From the NCBI GenBank assembly GCA_039026375.1, contig JBCCML010000002.1:1-64000 (forward strand): a DNA stretch of 64,000 nucleotides. Direction: 5' to 3'. The stretch comes from Thermohalobaculum sp039026375 (GTDB lineage Bacteria > Pseudomonadota > Alphaproteobacteria > Rhodobacterales > Rhodobacteraceae). A model generated the notes under the pieces. The model saw nothing but the letters and a program-made list of their open reading frames with translations. It ran no database searches and was not told the origin of the DNA. The position numbers were made by a program, and so were the translations under genes. The stretch's first letter is position 1, and every line of letters begins with the position of its first letter. Shown here piece by piece: positions 8,760 to 17,476 of this stretch.

Positions 8760-9521
8760 TCACCCGCTATGCCGCAATGTGGGCAGGCCGATGCCCGTTG
8801 CGGCGAACCCGCCATCGACCGCGATCGTCTCTCCCGTGACATAGCTGGCACCATCCGAGCACAGGAACAAAATGACCGACGCGATCTCCTCCTCCAGCCC
8901 ATAACGGGCCAGTGGGATGGCATCGTGATAGTCGGCGCGGATCTCCGGACTGTGCACGGCCTTGGCCATGGCCGTGTCCACTGGGCCGGGCGCGACGCAG
9001 TTCACGCGGATGCCGCGCTCACCCAGCTCCGCGGCCAATTGCTTGGTCAGGTGCATCACCCCCGCTTTAGAGGTCCCGTAGGCCACCCGAAGCGTCGAGG
9101 CCCGCTGCCCGGAGATCGAGGCGATGTTGACGATGGCGCTGCCTGCGGCCATGTGGGGCGCCGCGGCGGTGGCGCATAGAAACGGCCCCGTCAGGTTCAC
9201 ATCCAAGACCCGGCGCCAGGCATCGGCGTCCGTCTTGAGCACGGGCTCGAAGACCGCGATCCCGGCATTGTTCACCAGGGCGTCTATCCGGCCAAAGCGG
9301 GCCATCGCGGCCTGTATCGCTGCGGCGACCGCTGCCTCTGACGCCACATCGGCGGCCATGGCCAGCACGCGATCCGGCGCGTCCAGACTGGCCGCTGCCG
9401 CCTCTTGCTCGGCCCCGTCGATGTCGATCAGGACAACCGCCCAGCCGGCCTGCAGAAAGGCCCGGCCGGTGGCCAGGCCGATGCCGCGCGCCGCGCCCGT
9501 GATCAACGCCACCTTGGTCAT
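8760..9521 (-). CDS. SDR-family NAD(P)-dependent oxidoreductase
   Basis: A 253-aa classical short-chain dehydrogenase. Cofactor motif TGAARGIG lies at residues 8-15 and NNAG at 84-87. The catalytic residues are Ser135, Tyr148 and Lys152 (YGTSK). Asp33 after strand beta-2 favours NAD(H). The C-terminus has the usual SYVTGETIAVDGG. The substrate cannot be told; related proteins act on sugars, hydroxy acids or cyclic alcohols. It follows lolD on the same strand with a short gap and may share its transcript, without any obvious functional link. Confidence 0.9.
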   Translation of the reverse strand: MTKVALITGAARGIGLATGRAFLQAGWAVVLIDIDGAEQEAAAASLDAPDRVLAMAADVASEAAVAAAIQAAMARFGRIDALVNNAGIAVFEPVLKTDADAWRRVLDVNLTGPFLCATAAAPHMAAGSAIVNIASISGQRASTLRVAYGTSKAGVMHLTKQLAAELGERGIRVNCVAPGPVDTAMAKAVHSPEIRADYHDAIPLARYGLEEEIASVILFLCSDGASYVTGETIAVDGGFAATGIGLPTLRHSG

Positions 9522-9561
9522 CTGTGATCGTCCCCTCCGATGAGATCAGCGGCCTGGCTGA

Positions 9562-10233
9562 TCAGACGATCAAGCCTGCTTCCAAGCGCACGATTCTGTC
9601 CATACGCGCGGCCAGCTGGTGGTTATGCGTGGCGATCAGGGCGGCCAATCCGGTCTCGCGCACGACGTCCAAGAGCAGCGCAAAGACCTTGTCCGCCGTC
9701 TCGGGGTCCAGATTACCGGTGGGCTCATCGGCCAGCAGTACCTTCGGCGCGTTGGCCAACGCCCGGCAGATCGCCACACGCTGCTGCTCGCCGCCGGACA
9801 GCTCCGCCGGACGATGCCCTGCCCGGGCGGTCAGCCCGACCTTTGCCAGCAGCTCATCGGCCCGCGCATAGGCCGCGTTGCGCGCGCGCCCGTTCGCCAA
9901 TTGCGGGATGGCGACGTTCTCGCGGGCCGAAAACTCGGGCAGCAGATGGTGGAACTGGTAGACAAAGCCCAGCAGATCGCCGCGTGCGGAGGTCCGCGCA
10001 TTGTCGTCCAGGGCCGTCAGCTCGCGCCCGGCCACGCTGACCGCGCCGCCCGTGGGCGTGTCCAACAGCCCGGCGATCTGCAGCAGCGTGGACTTGCCCG
10101 CCCCGGAGGGCGCCACCAGGGCGACGATCTCGCCCTCGTTGACCGCCAGATCGACGCCGCGCAGCACCTCCAGCCGCTGGGCATCGCGGCCAAAGGCGCG
10201 CGTGACACCCGATAGCTGCAGCACCTCACTCAT
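9562..10233 (-). CDS. lolD: Lipoprotein-release ABC transporter ATP-binding protein
   Basis: A 223-aa ATPase of the LolCDE system, which extracts lipoproteins from the inner membrane for LolA. The Walker A motif APSGAGKS is at residues 41-48; the signature LSGGEQQR and Walker B VLLADEPTGNLD follow, the latter typical of the MacB/LolD/FtsE group. The start MSEVLQLSG was chosen over an upstream in-frame ATG whose extension is Arg-rich and lies inside the upstream gene. It overlaps the permease gene by 8 bases, which supports a coupled operon and the Lol assignment. Confidence 0.92.
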   Translation of the reverse strand: MSEVLQLSGVTRAFGRDAQRLEVLRGVDLAVNEGEIVALVAPSGAGKSTLLQIAGLLDTPTGGAVSVAGRELTALDDNARTSARGDLLGFVYQFHHLLPEFSARENVAIPQLANGRARNAAYARADELLAKVGLTARAGHRPAELSGGEQQRVAICRALANAPKVLLADEPTGNLDPETADKVFALLLDVVRETGLAALIATHNHQLAARMDRIVRLEAGLIV

Positions 10234-11506
10234 AGCGCAGCGCCTCAACCGGATCGAGACGCGCCGCCCGCCAGGCCGGATACCAGGTCGCGAACAGCGA
10301 CAGCAGTAGCGCCACGATCGTCGTCGCCACAACGTCCGAGGCGTGCATAATCGCGGGCAGCGTCGACAGGCCCCGGACCTCTCGGGGCCACAGCGAGATG
10401 CCCAGCAATCCCTCCAGGAACAGCTGGATCTCGTGGATGTACGTGACGAACAGCATGCCGCCGATCACGCCCAGGACCGTGCCCAATACCCCGATCGACA
10501 TGCCGCAGATGAAAAAGGCCCGCAGGATTGCGCCGCGCGTCATCCCAAAGGTGCGCATGATCCCGATGTTCCGGCCCTTCTCCTTCACCAGCATGATCAG
10601 GCCCGAGATAATGTTCAGCGCCGCCACCAGGATCACCAGCGACAAGATGACGAACATCGCCCCCCGCTCGGCGTCCAGGGCACCCAGGAAGGCACTGTTC
10701 TGATCCTTCCAATTGTAGAGCCAGCCTTCCGGCGGCAGCACCGCGGCGATGGCGACACTGGTCGGATCGCTGTGTACGCGCGTGAACGCATCGCGGCGTT
10801 CCAGGGCGTCCGGCAGCTCGACATTGACCCCGATCCCGTCCACTTGGCCGCGCTTGTTCAACAGCGCCTGCGCGCGCTCCAACGGCAGGAAGACGAACTG
10901 GTTGTCGTAGGGGTAGTAGCCGGTGCGGAAAATATAGGTGACGGTATAGGTGCGCTTGGTGCTGATCCGCCCACCGACCGTGTCGCGATTGGGCGGGGTG
11001 ATCAGGGTCAGCTTATCCCCGACGTAGATGCCCAGGCGCCGGGCCACCGCATCGCCCATGGCCAGCCCGTCCTCGAAGGCGTCGATGGACCCCTCGAAGT
11101 ACTCGGGATCGGCCACGGCGGGCAAATCCATCAGATCCTCGAAAGCCAGACCTCGGACCAGCACCCCCGTCGCCTCGCCGGAGGGGCCCGAGGCCATCAC
11201 CGTCTGTTCCATGCGGGGTGCGGCCCGCGTGACGCCTGGCACGGTCTTCAGCCGGTCGGCCAGCGCCTCGAAATCGCGCAGGCCGTCGCGCGAGGAGCCC
11301 ACCACCAGGACGTGCGGCTGGGCGCCGACGATCTGTTTGACCAGCTCGGCGCGGAAGCCGTTCATCACGGACATCACCACGATCAGCGCGCCCACGCCCA
11401 GCAGAATGCCCAGCAGCGAGAACCCGGCGATCACCGAGATCGCCCCCTCCTTGCGCCGCGCGCGCAGGTAGCGGCCGGCGATCATCCATTCCAGGCGTGT
11501 GAACAT
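10226..11506 (-). CDS. lolC: Lipoprotein-release ABC transporter permease (LolC/LolE family)
   Basis: A 426-aa inner-membrane permease with the FtsX/MacB/LolC layout. The N-terminal amphipathic segment and first membrane helix include RYLRARRKEGAISVIAGFSL. A large periplasmic domain spans about residues 50-270. Three helices form the C-terminal FtsX domain, including MLVKEKGRNIGIMRTFGMTR, the cytoplasmic coupling motif of the family. One permease gene is present here, so it may work as a homodimer, as in LolF-type systems, or with a partner elsewhere. It lies between proS and lolD on the same strand. Confidence 0.92.
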   Translation of the reverse strand: MFTRLEWMIAGRYLRARRKEGAISVIAGFSLLGILLGVGALIVVMSVMNGFRAELVKQIVGAQPHVLVVGSSRDGLRDFEALADRLKTVPGVTRAAPRMEQTVMASGPSGEATGVLVRGLAFEDLMDLPAVADPEYFEGSIDAFEDGLAMGDAVARRLGIYVGDKLTLITPPNRDTVGGRISTKRTYTVTYIFRTGYYPYDNQFVFLPLERAQALLNKRGQVDGIGVNVELPDALERRDAFTRVHSDPTSVAIAAVLPPEGWLYNWKDQNSAFLGALDAERGAMFVILSLVILVAALNIISGLIMLVKEKGRNIGIMRTFGMTRGAILRAFFICGMSIGVLGTVLGVIGGMLFVTYIHEIQLFLEGLLGISLWPREVRGLSTLPAIMHASDVVATTIVALLLSLFATWYPAWRAARLDPVEALRYE

Positions 11507-11550
11507 CCGCGCTCCCGGTTCGGCTGTGGCAGGCCGGCTTGCGCCGGGGC

Positions 11551-12885
11551 TCAGGCGTAGATCTGTTTGACGCGGTCGATGGCCGCTTCCGGCGACAGGT
11601 TCTCGGTCTCACCGGTGCGGCGCGAGGTCAGCTCGACCGTGCCTTCCTTGAGACCGCGTGGGCCCACGGTAATCCGCCATGGCAGGCCGATCAGGTCCAT
11701 GGTCGCGAACTTCTCGCCCGCCCGGGCGTCGCGGTCATCGTAGAGCGGCTCCAACCCTGCCGTGGTCAGTGCGGCGTAGATCTGGGCGCAGGCTGCATCC
11801 GAGGCCTCGTCACCTTGGCGCAGGTTGACGAGGCCTGCGTGGAACGGGGTGACGCCCTCGGGCCAGATGATGCCGTTGTCGTCATGGCTAGCCTCGATGA
11901 TGGCGCCGACCAGGCGGCTGACACCGACACCGTAAGATCCCATATGCACGGCGACCTTCTCGCCGCCCGGCGCCGTGACCAGAGCGTCCAGCGGTTCGGA
12001 GTACTTGGTGCCGAAGTAGAAGATTTGGCCCACTTCGATCCCGCGGCCCTCGACCCGGCGGTCCTGGGGCACGGCGGCTTCAAAGGCTGCTTGGTCGTGC
12101 GTCTCGTCGGTCCGCGCATAGGGCGCGGTCCATTCGTCGAAGATCGATTGCAGTGCGGCGCGGTCGTCCCAGTCGATCTGGCGATCCCCGAGGGTCTTGG
12201 ACGTGATCGCGCTGTCGTAGAAGACGCCGCTCTCCCCCGTGGGGGCCAGTACCAGGAACTCGTGGCTATGATCGCCGCCGATGGGCCCGGTCTCGGCCCG
12301 CATCGGAATGGCGTTCAGGCCCATGCGCTCGTAGGTGCGCAGGTACGCTGCCATCTGCTGGTTATAGGAATGAATGGCGCCCTCGCGATCCAGATCGAAG
12401 GAATAGGCGTCCTTCATCAGGAACTCACGGCCGCGCATAATACCGAAGCGCGGGCGCATCTCGTCCCGGAACTTCCACTGGATGTGGTAAAGCTGCTTCG
12501 GCACATCGCGGTACGAGCCGGAATAGGCGCGAAAGATCTCGGTGATCTGCTCTTCGTTTGTCGGCCCATAGAGCATGTCCCGGCCCTGACGGTCGGTGAT
12601 GCGCAGCATCTCGGCGCCATAATCGTGATAGCGCCCGGATTCCCGCCACAGATCCGCCGACTGAATCGTCGGCATCAGCACCGGGATCGCGCCGATGCGC
12701 TGCTGTTCCTCGTGCACGATCTGCTCGATCCGCCGCAGCACCTTGTAGCCCAGCGGCAGCCACGAATAGATCCCCGCCGAGGCCTGCCGGATCATCCCCG
12801 CCCGCAGCATGTAGCGGTGGCTGACGATCTGCGCGTCGGCCGGTGTCTCCTTGAGGACCGGCAGGAAGTAACGGGTCAGGCGCAT
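11551..12885 (-). CDS. proS: Prolyl-tRNA synthetase (short type without editing insert)
   Basis: A 444-aa class II aminoacyl-tRNA synthetase charging tRNA-Pro. Motif regions are visible: RQASAGIYSWLPLG near the N-terminus, the motif 2 region FRDEMRPRFGIMRGREFLMKD, and the C-terminal anticodon-binding domain from about residue 340 (LVNLRQGDEASDAACAQIY). The length and the absence of the ~180-residue INS editing domain between motifs 2 and 3 are typical of alphaproteobacterial ProS. The start giving MRLTRYFLPVLKET was preferred to an ATG six codons upstream. It sits directly upstream of the Lol genes in the same orientation. Confidence 0.96.
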   Translation of the reverse strand: MRLTRYFLPVLKETPADAQIVSHRYMLRAGMIRQASAGIYSWLPLGYKVLRRIEQIVHEEQQRIGAIPVLMPTIQSADLWRESGRYHDYGAEMLRITDRQGRDMLYGPTNEEQITEIFRAYSGSYRDVPKQLYHIQWKFRDEMRPRFGIMRGREFLMKDAYSFDLDREGAIHSYNQQMAAYLRTYERMGLNAIPMRAETGPIGGDHSHEFLVLAPTGESGVFYDSAITSKTLGDRQIDWDDRAALQSIFDEWTAPYARTDETHDQAAFEAAVPQDRRVEGRGIEVGQIFYFGTKYSEPLDALVTAPGGEKVAVHMGSYGVGVSRLVGAIIEASHDDNGIIWPEGVTPFHAGLVNLRQGDEASDAACAQIYAALTTAGLEPLYDDRDARAGEKFATMDLIGLPWRITVGPRGLKEGTVELTSRRTGETENLSPEAAIDRVKQIYA

Positions 12886-12981
12886 CGGATCACGTCCCCA
12901 CAATCACGTCGTTGGCCGGTTCTTAGGCACTCCGGGCCGGGGCCGCAAGCGGTGGGGCATGGCCGCAGGCAGGCATTGCCA

Positions 12982-14418
12982 TCAGGCGGCGATTTCCCAA
13001 TCCAATTGCAAGGCCTTCGCCGCCTGGCTGAGGCGTTTCGAGACCTCGGCCCCCATGATGGGCTCCGCCTCTGGCGTGGGGGACAGACGCAGGGTGCCGC
13101 CCTCCAAAACCAGCGGGCACAGCGGCAGGAAACCGGGTGTGGCCCCGGCCAGCGTGGCGCCCAGGCGCATCGCGGCACCCAAGGCAATGGCGCGGTCGAG
13201 CGCCGCCTTGTCCAAAAGCTGCAGAGCTGGCTCGTCCGTCATGGCCCGGCGCCCACCCTTATAGCGCGCGATCAGCATGGCGCCGATGAAGGCCCGGCCC
13301 ACATGCCCGACGCCGGAGACATTGACGCGGGTCACCACCTCGATGCAGGCCTTGGCCCGGTAATCCGGGTGCGCCCGCCATGAGACGTCTGACAGGTGGC
13401 AGGCCGCGCGGATCAAACGCTCCTCCTCAGGGCTTTCGGCCGGGATCGCTGCCAGAAGCCAGGCGGCCAGATCCGCGCCGAAACCGGGGGCCCGGGCGCG
13501 GGTGCGCTCCTGCCCTGTGCAGGTCGACAACAGCGGATCCTGGCGCCGGATGGCGGCCGGTAGGCACTCAAAACAGACACCTTCGCGCAGGCCGAAGCCC
13601 GAGATTGCCACGCGATCGGGCCCGAAGCGCTGCAGCAACTGGTCCAGCAACAACCCGGCATGGGGCAAGGCCTGCACCCGGTTGCTGGAGACACCCGGCT
13701 TAGACGCCAGCGCTTCCGGCGACGATCCCTGCGCCTCGACGGCGAGGGCGGCCGCCTCACCTGCTGAAAAGGCAAATTCGTGCAGCACGGGCATCGGATG
13801 GTCGAGGCGGTTGATCTGCAAGCGGCCCAGCGCCCGCCAGGTGCCCCCCACCAGGTACAGCGTCGGCCCGAGATCGGCCAATCGCCCCTTCAGTGCCTTG
13901 AAGGCGTCTGCGATCAGTGTCTCGGTCTTCGAACGGCTGAGCGACGCGAACTGCAGGTGACCAAGCGGCAGGGAGACCGCCTCCCCCGGTTTGCCGCCCT
14001 TGATGGCGCACAGCTCCATCGACGCGCCACCCAGATCGACAACCAGGCCGTCCGCCGCCGGATCACCGAACAGAACCCCCAGGGCCGCCAGGCGCGCCTC
14101 ATCCTCGCCAGAGGCAACGTCCAGGCGAATGTTCGTCTCGCGCACCACGCGGCGGCAGAACAGCGACCCGTCACTGGCATTGCGCACCGCTGCCGTCGCA
14201 ACCGCCGCCAACGCGCCCACCTGCAGGCCGGGGGCCAACGCCACGAAACGGCGCAGTGCCTGGATGGCGCAATCGATCCCGTCCGGGGACAGGCGCCCGG
14301 TGCGGTGCAGATCGGCGCCAAGACCGCACATCACCTTTTCATTGAAGACGATGGCCGGACAGCGGCGCCCCCCTTCGAAGACCACCATGCGGACCGAGTT
14401 CGATCCGACATCGACCAC
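12982..14418 (-). CDS. ppx: Ppx/GppA-family exopolyphosphatase
   Basis: A protein of at least 478 aa with the ASKHA fold of exopolyphosphatases, which trim polyphosphate and may also hydrolyse pppGpp. The phosphate-1 loop DVGSNSVRM is at the N-terminus, the second loop VDLGGASMELC lies mid-domain, and a C-terminal HD-like helical domain follows. It lies immediately downstream of ppk, so polyphosphate making and breaking are encoded together. The start is a problem: GTG at 14418 cuts into the first beta strand, while family-like sequence (SGHNRIGV) continues upstream through about 48 open codons with no ATG, GTG or TTG. Initiation at CTG or ATT-type codons, or reading from within ppk, is possible. 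Confidence 0.9.
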   Translation of the reverse strand: MVDVGSNSVRMVVFEGGRRCPAIVFNEKVMCGLGADLHRTGRLSPDGIDCAIQALRRFVALAPGLQVGALAAVATAAVRNASDGSLFCRRVVRETNIRLDVASGEDEARLAALGVLFGDPAADGLVVDLGGASMELCAIKGGKPGEAVSLPLGHLQFASLSRSKTETLIADAFKALKGRLADLGPTLYLVGGTWRALGRLQINRLDHPMPVLHEFAFSAGEAAALAVEAQGSSPEALASKPGVSSNRVQALPHAGLLLDQLLQRFGPDRVAISGFGLREGVCFECLPAAIRRQDPLLSTCTGQERTRARAPGFGADLAAWLLAAIPAESPEEERLIRAACHLSDVSWRAHPDYRAKACIEVVTRVNVSGVGHVGRAFIGAMLIARYKGGRRAMTDEPALQLLDKAALDRAIALGAAMRLGATLAGATPGFLPLCPLVLEGGTLRLSPTPEAEPIMGAEVSKRLSQAAKALQLDWEIAA

Positions 14419-14562
14419 GCCGATCCGATTGTGACCACTCCGCGGGCGCGAGAACGAGGGAAGCTGATCGCCAAATAGGCTCTGCTGCCGCGGCAGGCGC
14501 GGCTTCCCCCGTGAGCCAGTTTTCCTCGGCGCTACTGACAGGGTGCCAACCCCCGTTAACCG

Positions 14563-16752
14563 CTATTCCGCCGCTTCCGCCACCTGGGTTAAGCGCGGCG
14601 CATCTGCGGCACCGCTGCGTCCCCTGCCGGACAACGATGGATACTTCATAAAGAACTCGTGGCAGTTGAAAAGCTCTTCTCCGGGCTTGCCCGTTGCGCG
14701 GACGTAATTTCCATCCGATGTCAGGATCCAGCTTTGCGCCTCGTCCCGCAGATTACCGGCCATGACCTGATGAATGATCTGGGCGTGGACCGTAGGGTTG
14801 GTGACCTCGACCAGTGTTTCAACCCGGCGGTTGAGGTTGCGATCCATCCAGTCGGCCGAGGAGATGAAGACCTTGCCCTGGTCCGATGGCAGGCCGTGGC
14901 CGTTGCCGAAACAGACGATGCGGCTGTGCTCCAGAAAGCGGCCGATCACGGATTTGACCCGGATGTTGTCTGAAAAGCCAGGGATACCGGGGCGCAACCC
15001 GCAAATGCCCCTGACGACCAGGTCCACCTTCACGCCCGCCTGACTGGCCCGGTAGAGCGCGTCGATCACTTCGCCCTCGAACAGCGAGTTCATCTTGCCC
15101 CAGATCTGCGCGGGACGGCCCGCATTCGCACGCTCGATCTCGCGCTCGATCTGATCCAACAGCGTTGATTTCAGGGTCAGGGGCGCGGTTTGCACGGCCT
15201 CCAGGCTGGCAGGTTCGGCGTAGCCCGTGATGAAGTTGAAGATCTTGGCGGCGTCGTGCCCGTGCGCAGGATTACAGGTGAAGAGCGAGAGGTCCGTGTA
15301 GAACCGCGCCGTGATCGGGTGATAGTTGCCCGTGCCAAAGTGCGAATAGGTGACCAGTTCGCCCGCTTCACGGCGCACGACCAGCGAGATCTTGGCGTGC
15401 GTCTTCCATTCAACGAACCCGAAGACGACCTGGACCCCGGCGCGCTCCAACTGGCGGGCCAGCTGGATGTTGGCGGCCTCGTCAAAGCGGGCCTTCAGCT
15501 CCACCAATGCGGTGACGGATTTGCCGTCTTCGGCGGCGACGCATAGCGCCTGGACAATCGGGCTGTCCTTCGAGGTCCGGTAGAGCGTCTGCTTGATCGC
15601 CAGAACGTTTGGATCGCGCGCGGCCTGGCGCAGGAAGTCGACCACCGTCTCGAAGCTTTCATAGGGATGATGCAGCAGCATATCCTTCTGGCGCACGGCC
15701 GCAAAGATATCGCCGTCGTGGTCGCGCACCCGTTCCGGCAGGCGCGGCTGGTAGGGCTCCCAGGCCAGATCCGGGCGGTCGTCGGTCAACAGCTGGGACA
15801 GATCCTCGATGCCGACGACGCCGTCGACCTCGATCAGTTCGTGATTGTCGACTTCCAACTGGTCGGCGACCAGGCGCTTCAGGCTTTCCGGTGCCTCGGC
15901 GTTGACCTTCAGGCGGATGGCGCGGCCTTTACGGCGCCGTTTCAGCGCCGTCTCGAAGACGCGGACCAGGTCTTCGGCCTCTTCCTCAATCTCGATGTCC
16001 GAGTCACGCAGCACCCGGAACAGGCAGCGCCCCGTCGCCTCGTAGCCCGGAAACAGCTGGTCCAGGAACAGCAATAACAACCGTTCCAATGGCAGGAAGC
16101 GGATCTGCCCCTCCGGCCCATCGGACAGCCGGATGTAGCGCTGCAATTGTGCGGGGACCATCAGCAGGGCGTCCAGCACCTCGCCGTCCGACAAGCGCTC
16201 CATGTGCAGGGCCAGGGCCAGGCCCTTGTTCGGGATGAACGGGAACGGATGTGCCGGATCGATGGCCATAGGTGTCAGCACCGGGAAGATCTGGCGCAGA
16301 AACCGGTCTTCCAACGCCGTCAGATCCTCGGCGGTCAGATCTTCGCGATCCACAACGAAGACGCCGTTTTCCCCCAGCAGTTCGCGCAGCTTGTTCCAGG
16401 TTCGTTGCTGGGCGGCCTGCAAGCGGCTGGCATCGGCATCAATCAGGGCCAATTGCTGGTGCGCGGTGCGCCCGTCCAGGGACCGTCGCTCGACCCCTGC
16501 CCGCATCTGGGCGCGCAGGCCAGCGACGCGCACGTTGTAGAATTCGTCGAGGTTCGAGCCCGAGATCGACAGAAAGCGCAGCCGCTCCAGCAGCGGGTGG
16601 CCTTCGTTTTCGGCTTCCTCCAGCACGCGCCAATTGAAGGCCAGCCAAGAGACCTCTCGGTTGAAGAAGCGGCTGGGGCTGGTCGCATCAACGCCGGGCA
16701 CGTGGGCCAGGCCCGTACCTTCCACGAAGGTATTCAGAAAATCTGCGCGCAT
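14563..16752 (-). CDS. ppk: Polyphosphate kinase (PPK1)
   Basis: A 729-aa PPK1, which reversibly polymerises the gamma-phosphate of ATP into polyphosphate. The N-terminal domain begins FFNREVSWLAFN, a family hallmark, followed by the head domain with RFLSISGSNLDEFYNVR. The two phospholipase-D-like catalytic domains contain SHFGTGNYHPITARFYTD, holding the autophosphorylated His. The start MRADFLNTFVEG was chosen because the longer frame would overlap the upstream gene and adds basic residues unlike the family. It lies downstream of hdaA and upstream of ppx, a conserved order in alphaproteobacteria. Confidence 0.96.
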   Translation of the reverse strand: MRADFLNTFVEGTGLAHVPGVDATSPSRFFNREVSWLAFNWRVLEEAENEGHPLLERLRFLSISGSNLDEFYNVRVAGLRAQMRAGVERRSLDGRTAHQQLALIDADASRLQAAQQRTWNKLRELLGENGVFVVDREDLTAEDLTALEDRFLRQIFPVLTPMAIDPAHPFPFIPNKGLALALHMERLSDGEVLDALLMVPAQLQRYIRLSDGPEGQIRFLPLERLLLLFLDQLFPGYEATGRCLFRVLRDSDIEIEEEAEDLVRVFETALKRRRKGRAIRLKVNAEAPESLKRLVADQLEVDNHELIEVDGVVGIEDLSQLLTDDRPDLAWEPYQPRLPERVRDHDGDIFAAVRQKDMLLHHPYESFETVVDFLRQAARDPNVLAIKQTLYRTSKDSPIVQALCVAAEDGKSVTALVELKARFDEAANIQLARQLERAGVQVVFGFVEWKTHAKISLVVRREAGELVTYSHFGTGNYHPITARFYTDLSLFTCNPAHGHDAAKIFNFITGYAEPASLEAVQTAPLTLKSTLLDQIEREIERANAGRPAQIWGKMNSLFEGEVIDALYRASQAGVKVDLVVRGICGLRPGIPGFSDNIRVKSVIGRFLEHSRIVCFGNGHGLPSDQGKVFISSADWMDRNLNRRVETLVEVTNPTVHAQIIHQVMAGNLRDEAQSWILTSDGNYVRATGKPGEELFNCHEFFMKYPSLSGRGRSGAADAPRLTQVAEAAE

Positions 16753-16768
16753 GGCGTTCTGCCCTCCG

Positions 16769-17476
16769 TCATCGTTGCGTGTCTTGCCGAGCAGCCAGCA
16801 CTTCACTGGCCAGTCGGCGCGTAATGGCGCGGCGCCGCGCCAGCGCCGTGGCATCCAGTTCGGCGACGATCTCTTCCGCCGCCGCGAAGGACCGTTCGGT
16901 CCTGTCGATCAGGAACGATAGCACATCTGCGCCAACATTTAGCTGCCGGTCTTTGAAAAGCTTGGATAAAAGCCTCGTCAACAGGTCGTCATCGGGCAGA
17001 TCGACCGAAACATGCGCCAGGGCGCTTAATCGTGAGACCAGATCCGGCGTCGTGACCTGCCATCGTGCTGGCGGCGTTCTGGCGGTCAGCAGCAGGGGCG
17101 TCCCCTCGGCCTTTGTCAGGTTCAGCAGATGGAAAAGCCCGACCTCCTGGGACGCCCGTTCTGGCCCAGCGTGCTCTAGCGCCACATCGGCGTCTTCCAG
17201 AACCACGGCCGGCGCGACGGGGATCTGGGCTAACGTCGCGTCGTCCAGCGCAGGCAGGCTGAGCCTGACGGCCCCGCGGCTTTGCGCCCAAATCGATGCC
17301 AAATGCGTCTTGCCAGCGCCTTCAGGGCCCGAGATCGCCAATCGGGCCAACCCGGCCCCATCGTCAGATGTCACGGCGCGAAAGGCCGCGCGATTGCAAT
17401 CTGACACCAGAAAATCGGTGAGGCCCTGCGCTGGACGATGCGCCAGCGGCAGGGTCAGCTGTTTGCCCAAGCTCAT
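16769..17476 (-). CDS. hdaA: HdaA-like regulatory DnaA homologue
   Basis: A 235-aa DnaA-related AAA+ protein lacking the DNA-binding domain IV, as in Hda/HdaA, which stimulates ATP hydrolysis by DnaA after initiation with the sliding clamp. The N-terminus has a clamp-binding-like motif in KQLTLPLAH. Walker A is GPEGAGKTHLA at about residues 51-61, with a degenerate Walker B VVLEDADVAL. A sensor-like LSALAHVSVDLPDDDLL region follows. Its ATG overlaps the stop of the upstream AI-2E family gene by 4 bases (ATGA), so the two are translationally coupled; ppk follows 16 bases downstream. Confidence 0.9.
   Translation of the reverse strand: MSLGKQLTLPLAHRPAQGLTDFLVSDCNRAAFRAVTSDDGAGLARLAISGPEGAGKTHLASIWAQSRGAVRLSLPALDDATLAQIPVAPAVVLEDADVALEHAGPERASQEVGLFHLLNLTKAEGTPLLLTARTPPARWQVTTPDLVSRLSALAHVSVDLPDDDLLTRLLSKLFKDRQLNVGADVLSFLIDRTERSFAAAEEIVAELDATALARRRAITRRLASEVLAARQDTQR

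Noticed and set aside
10343..13383. Two long + strand frames opposite lolC and proS
   Set aside because: Both mirror conserved genes on the other strand and have no family-like sequence.
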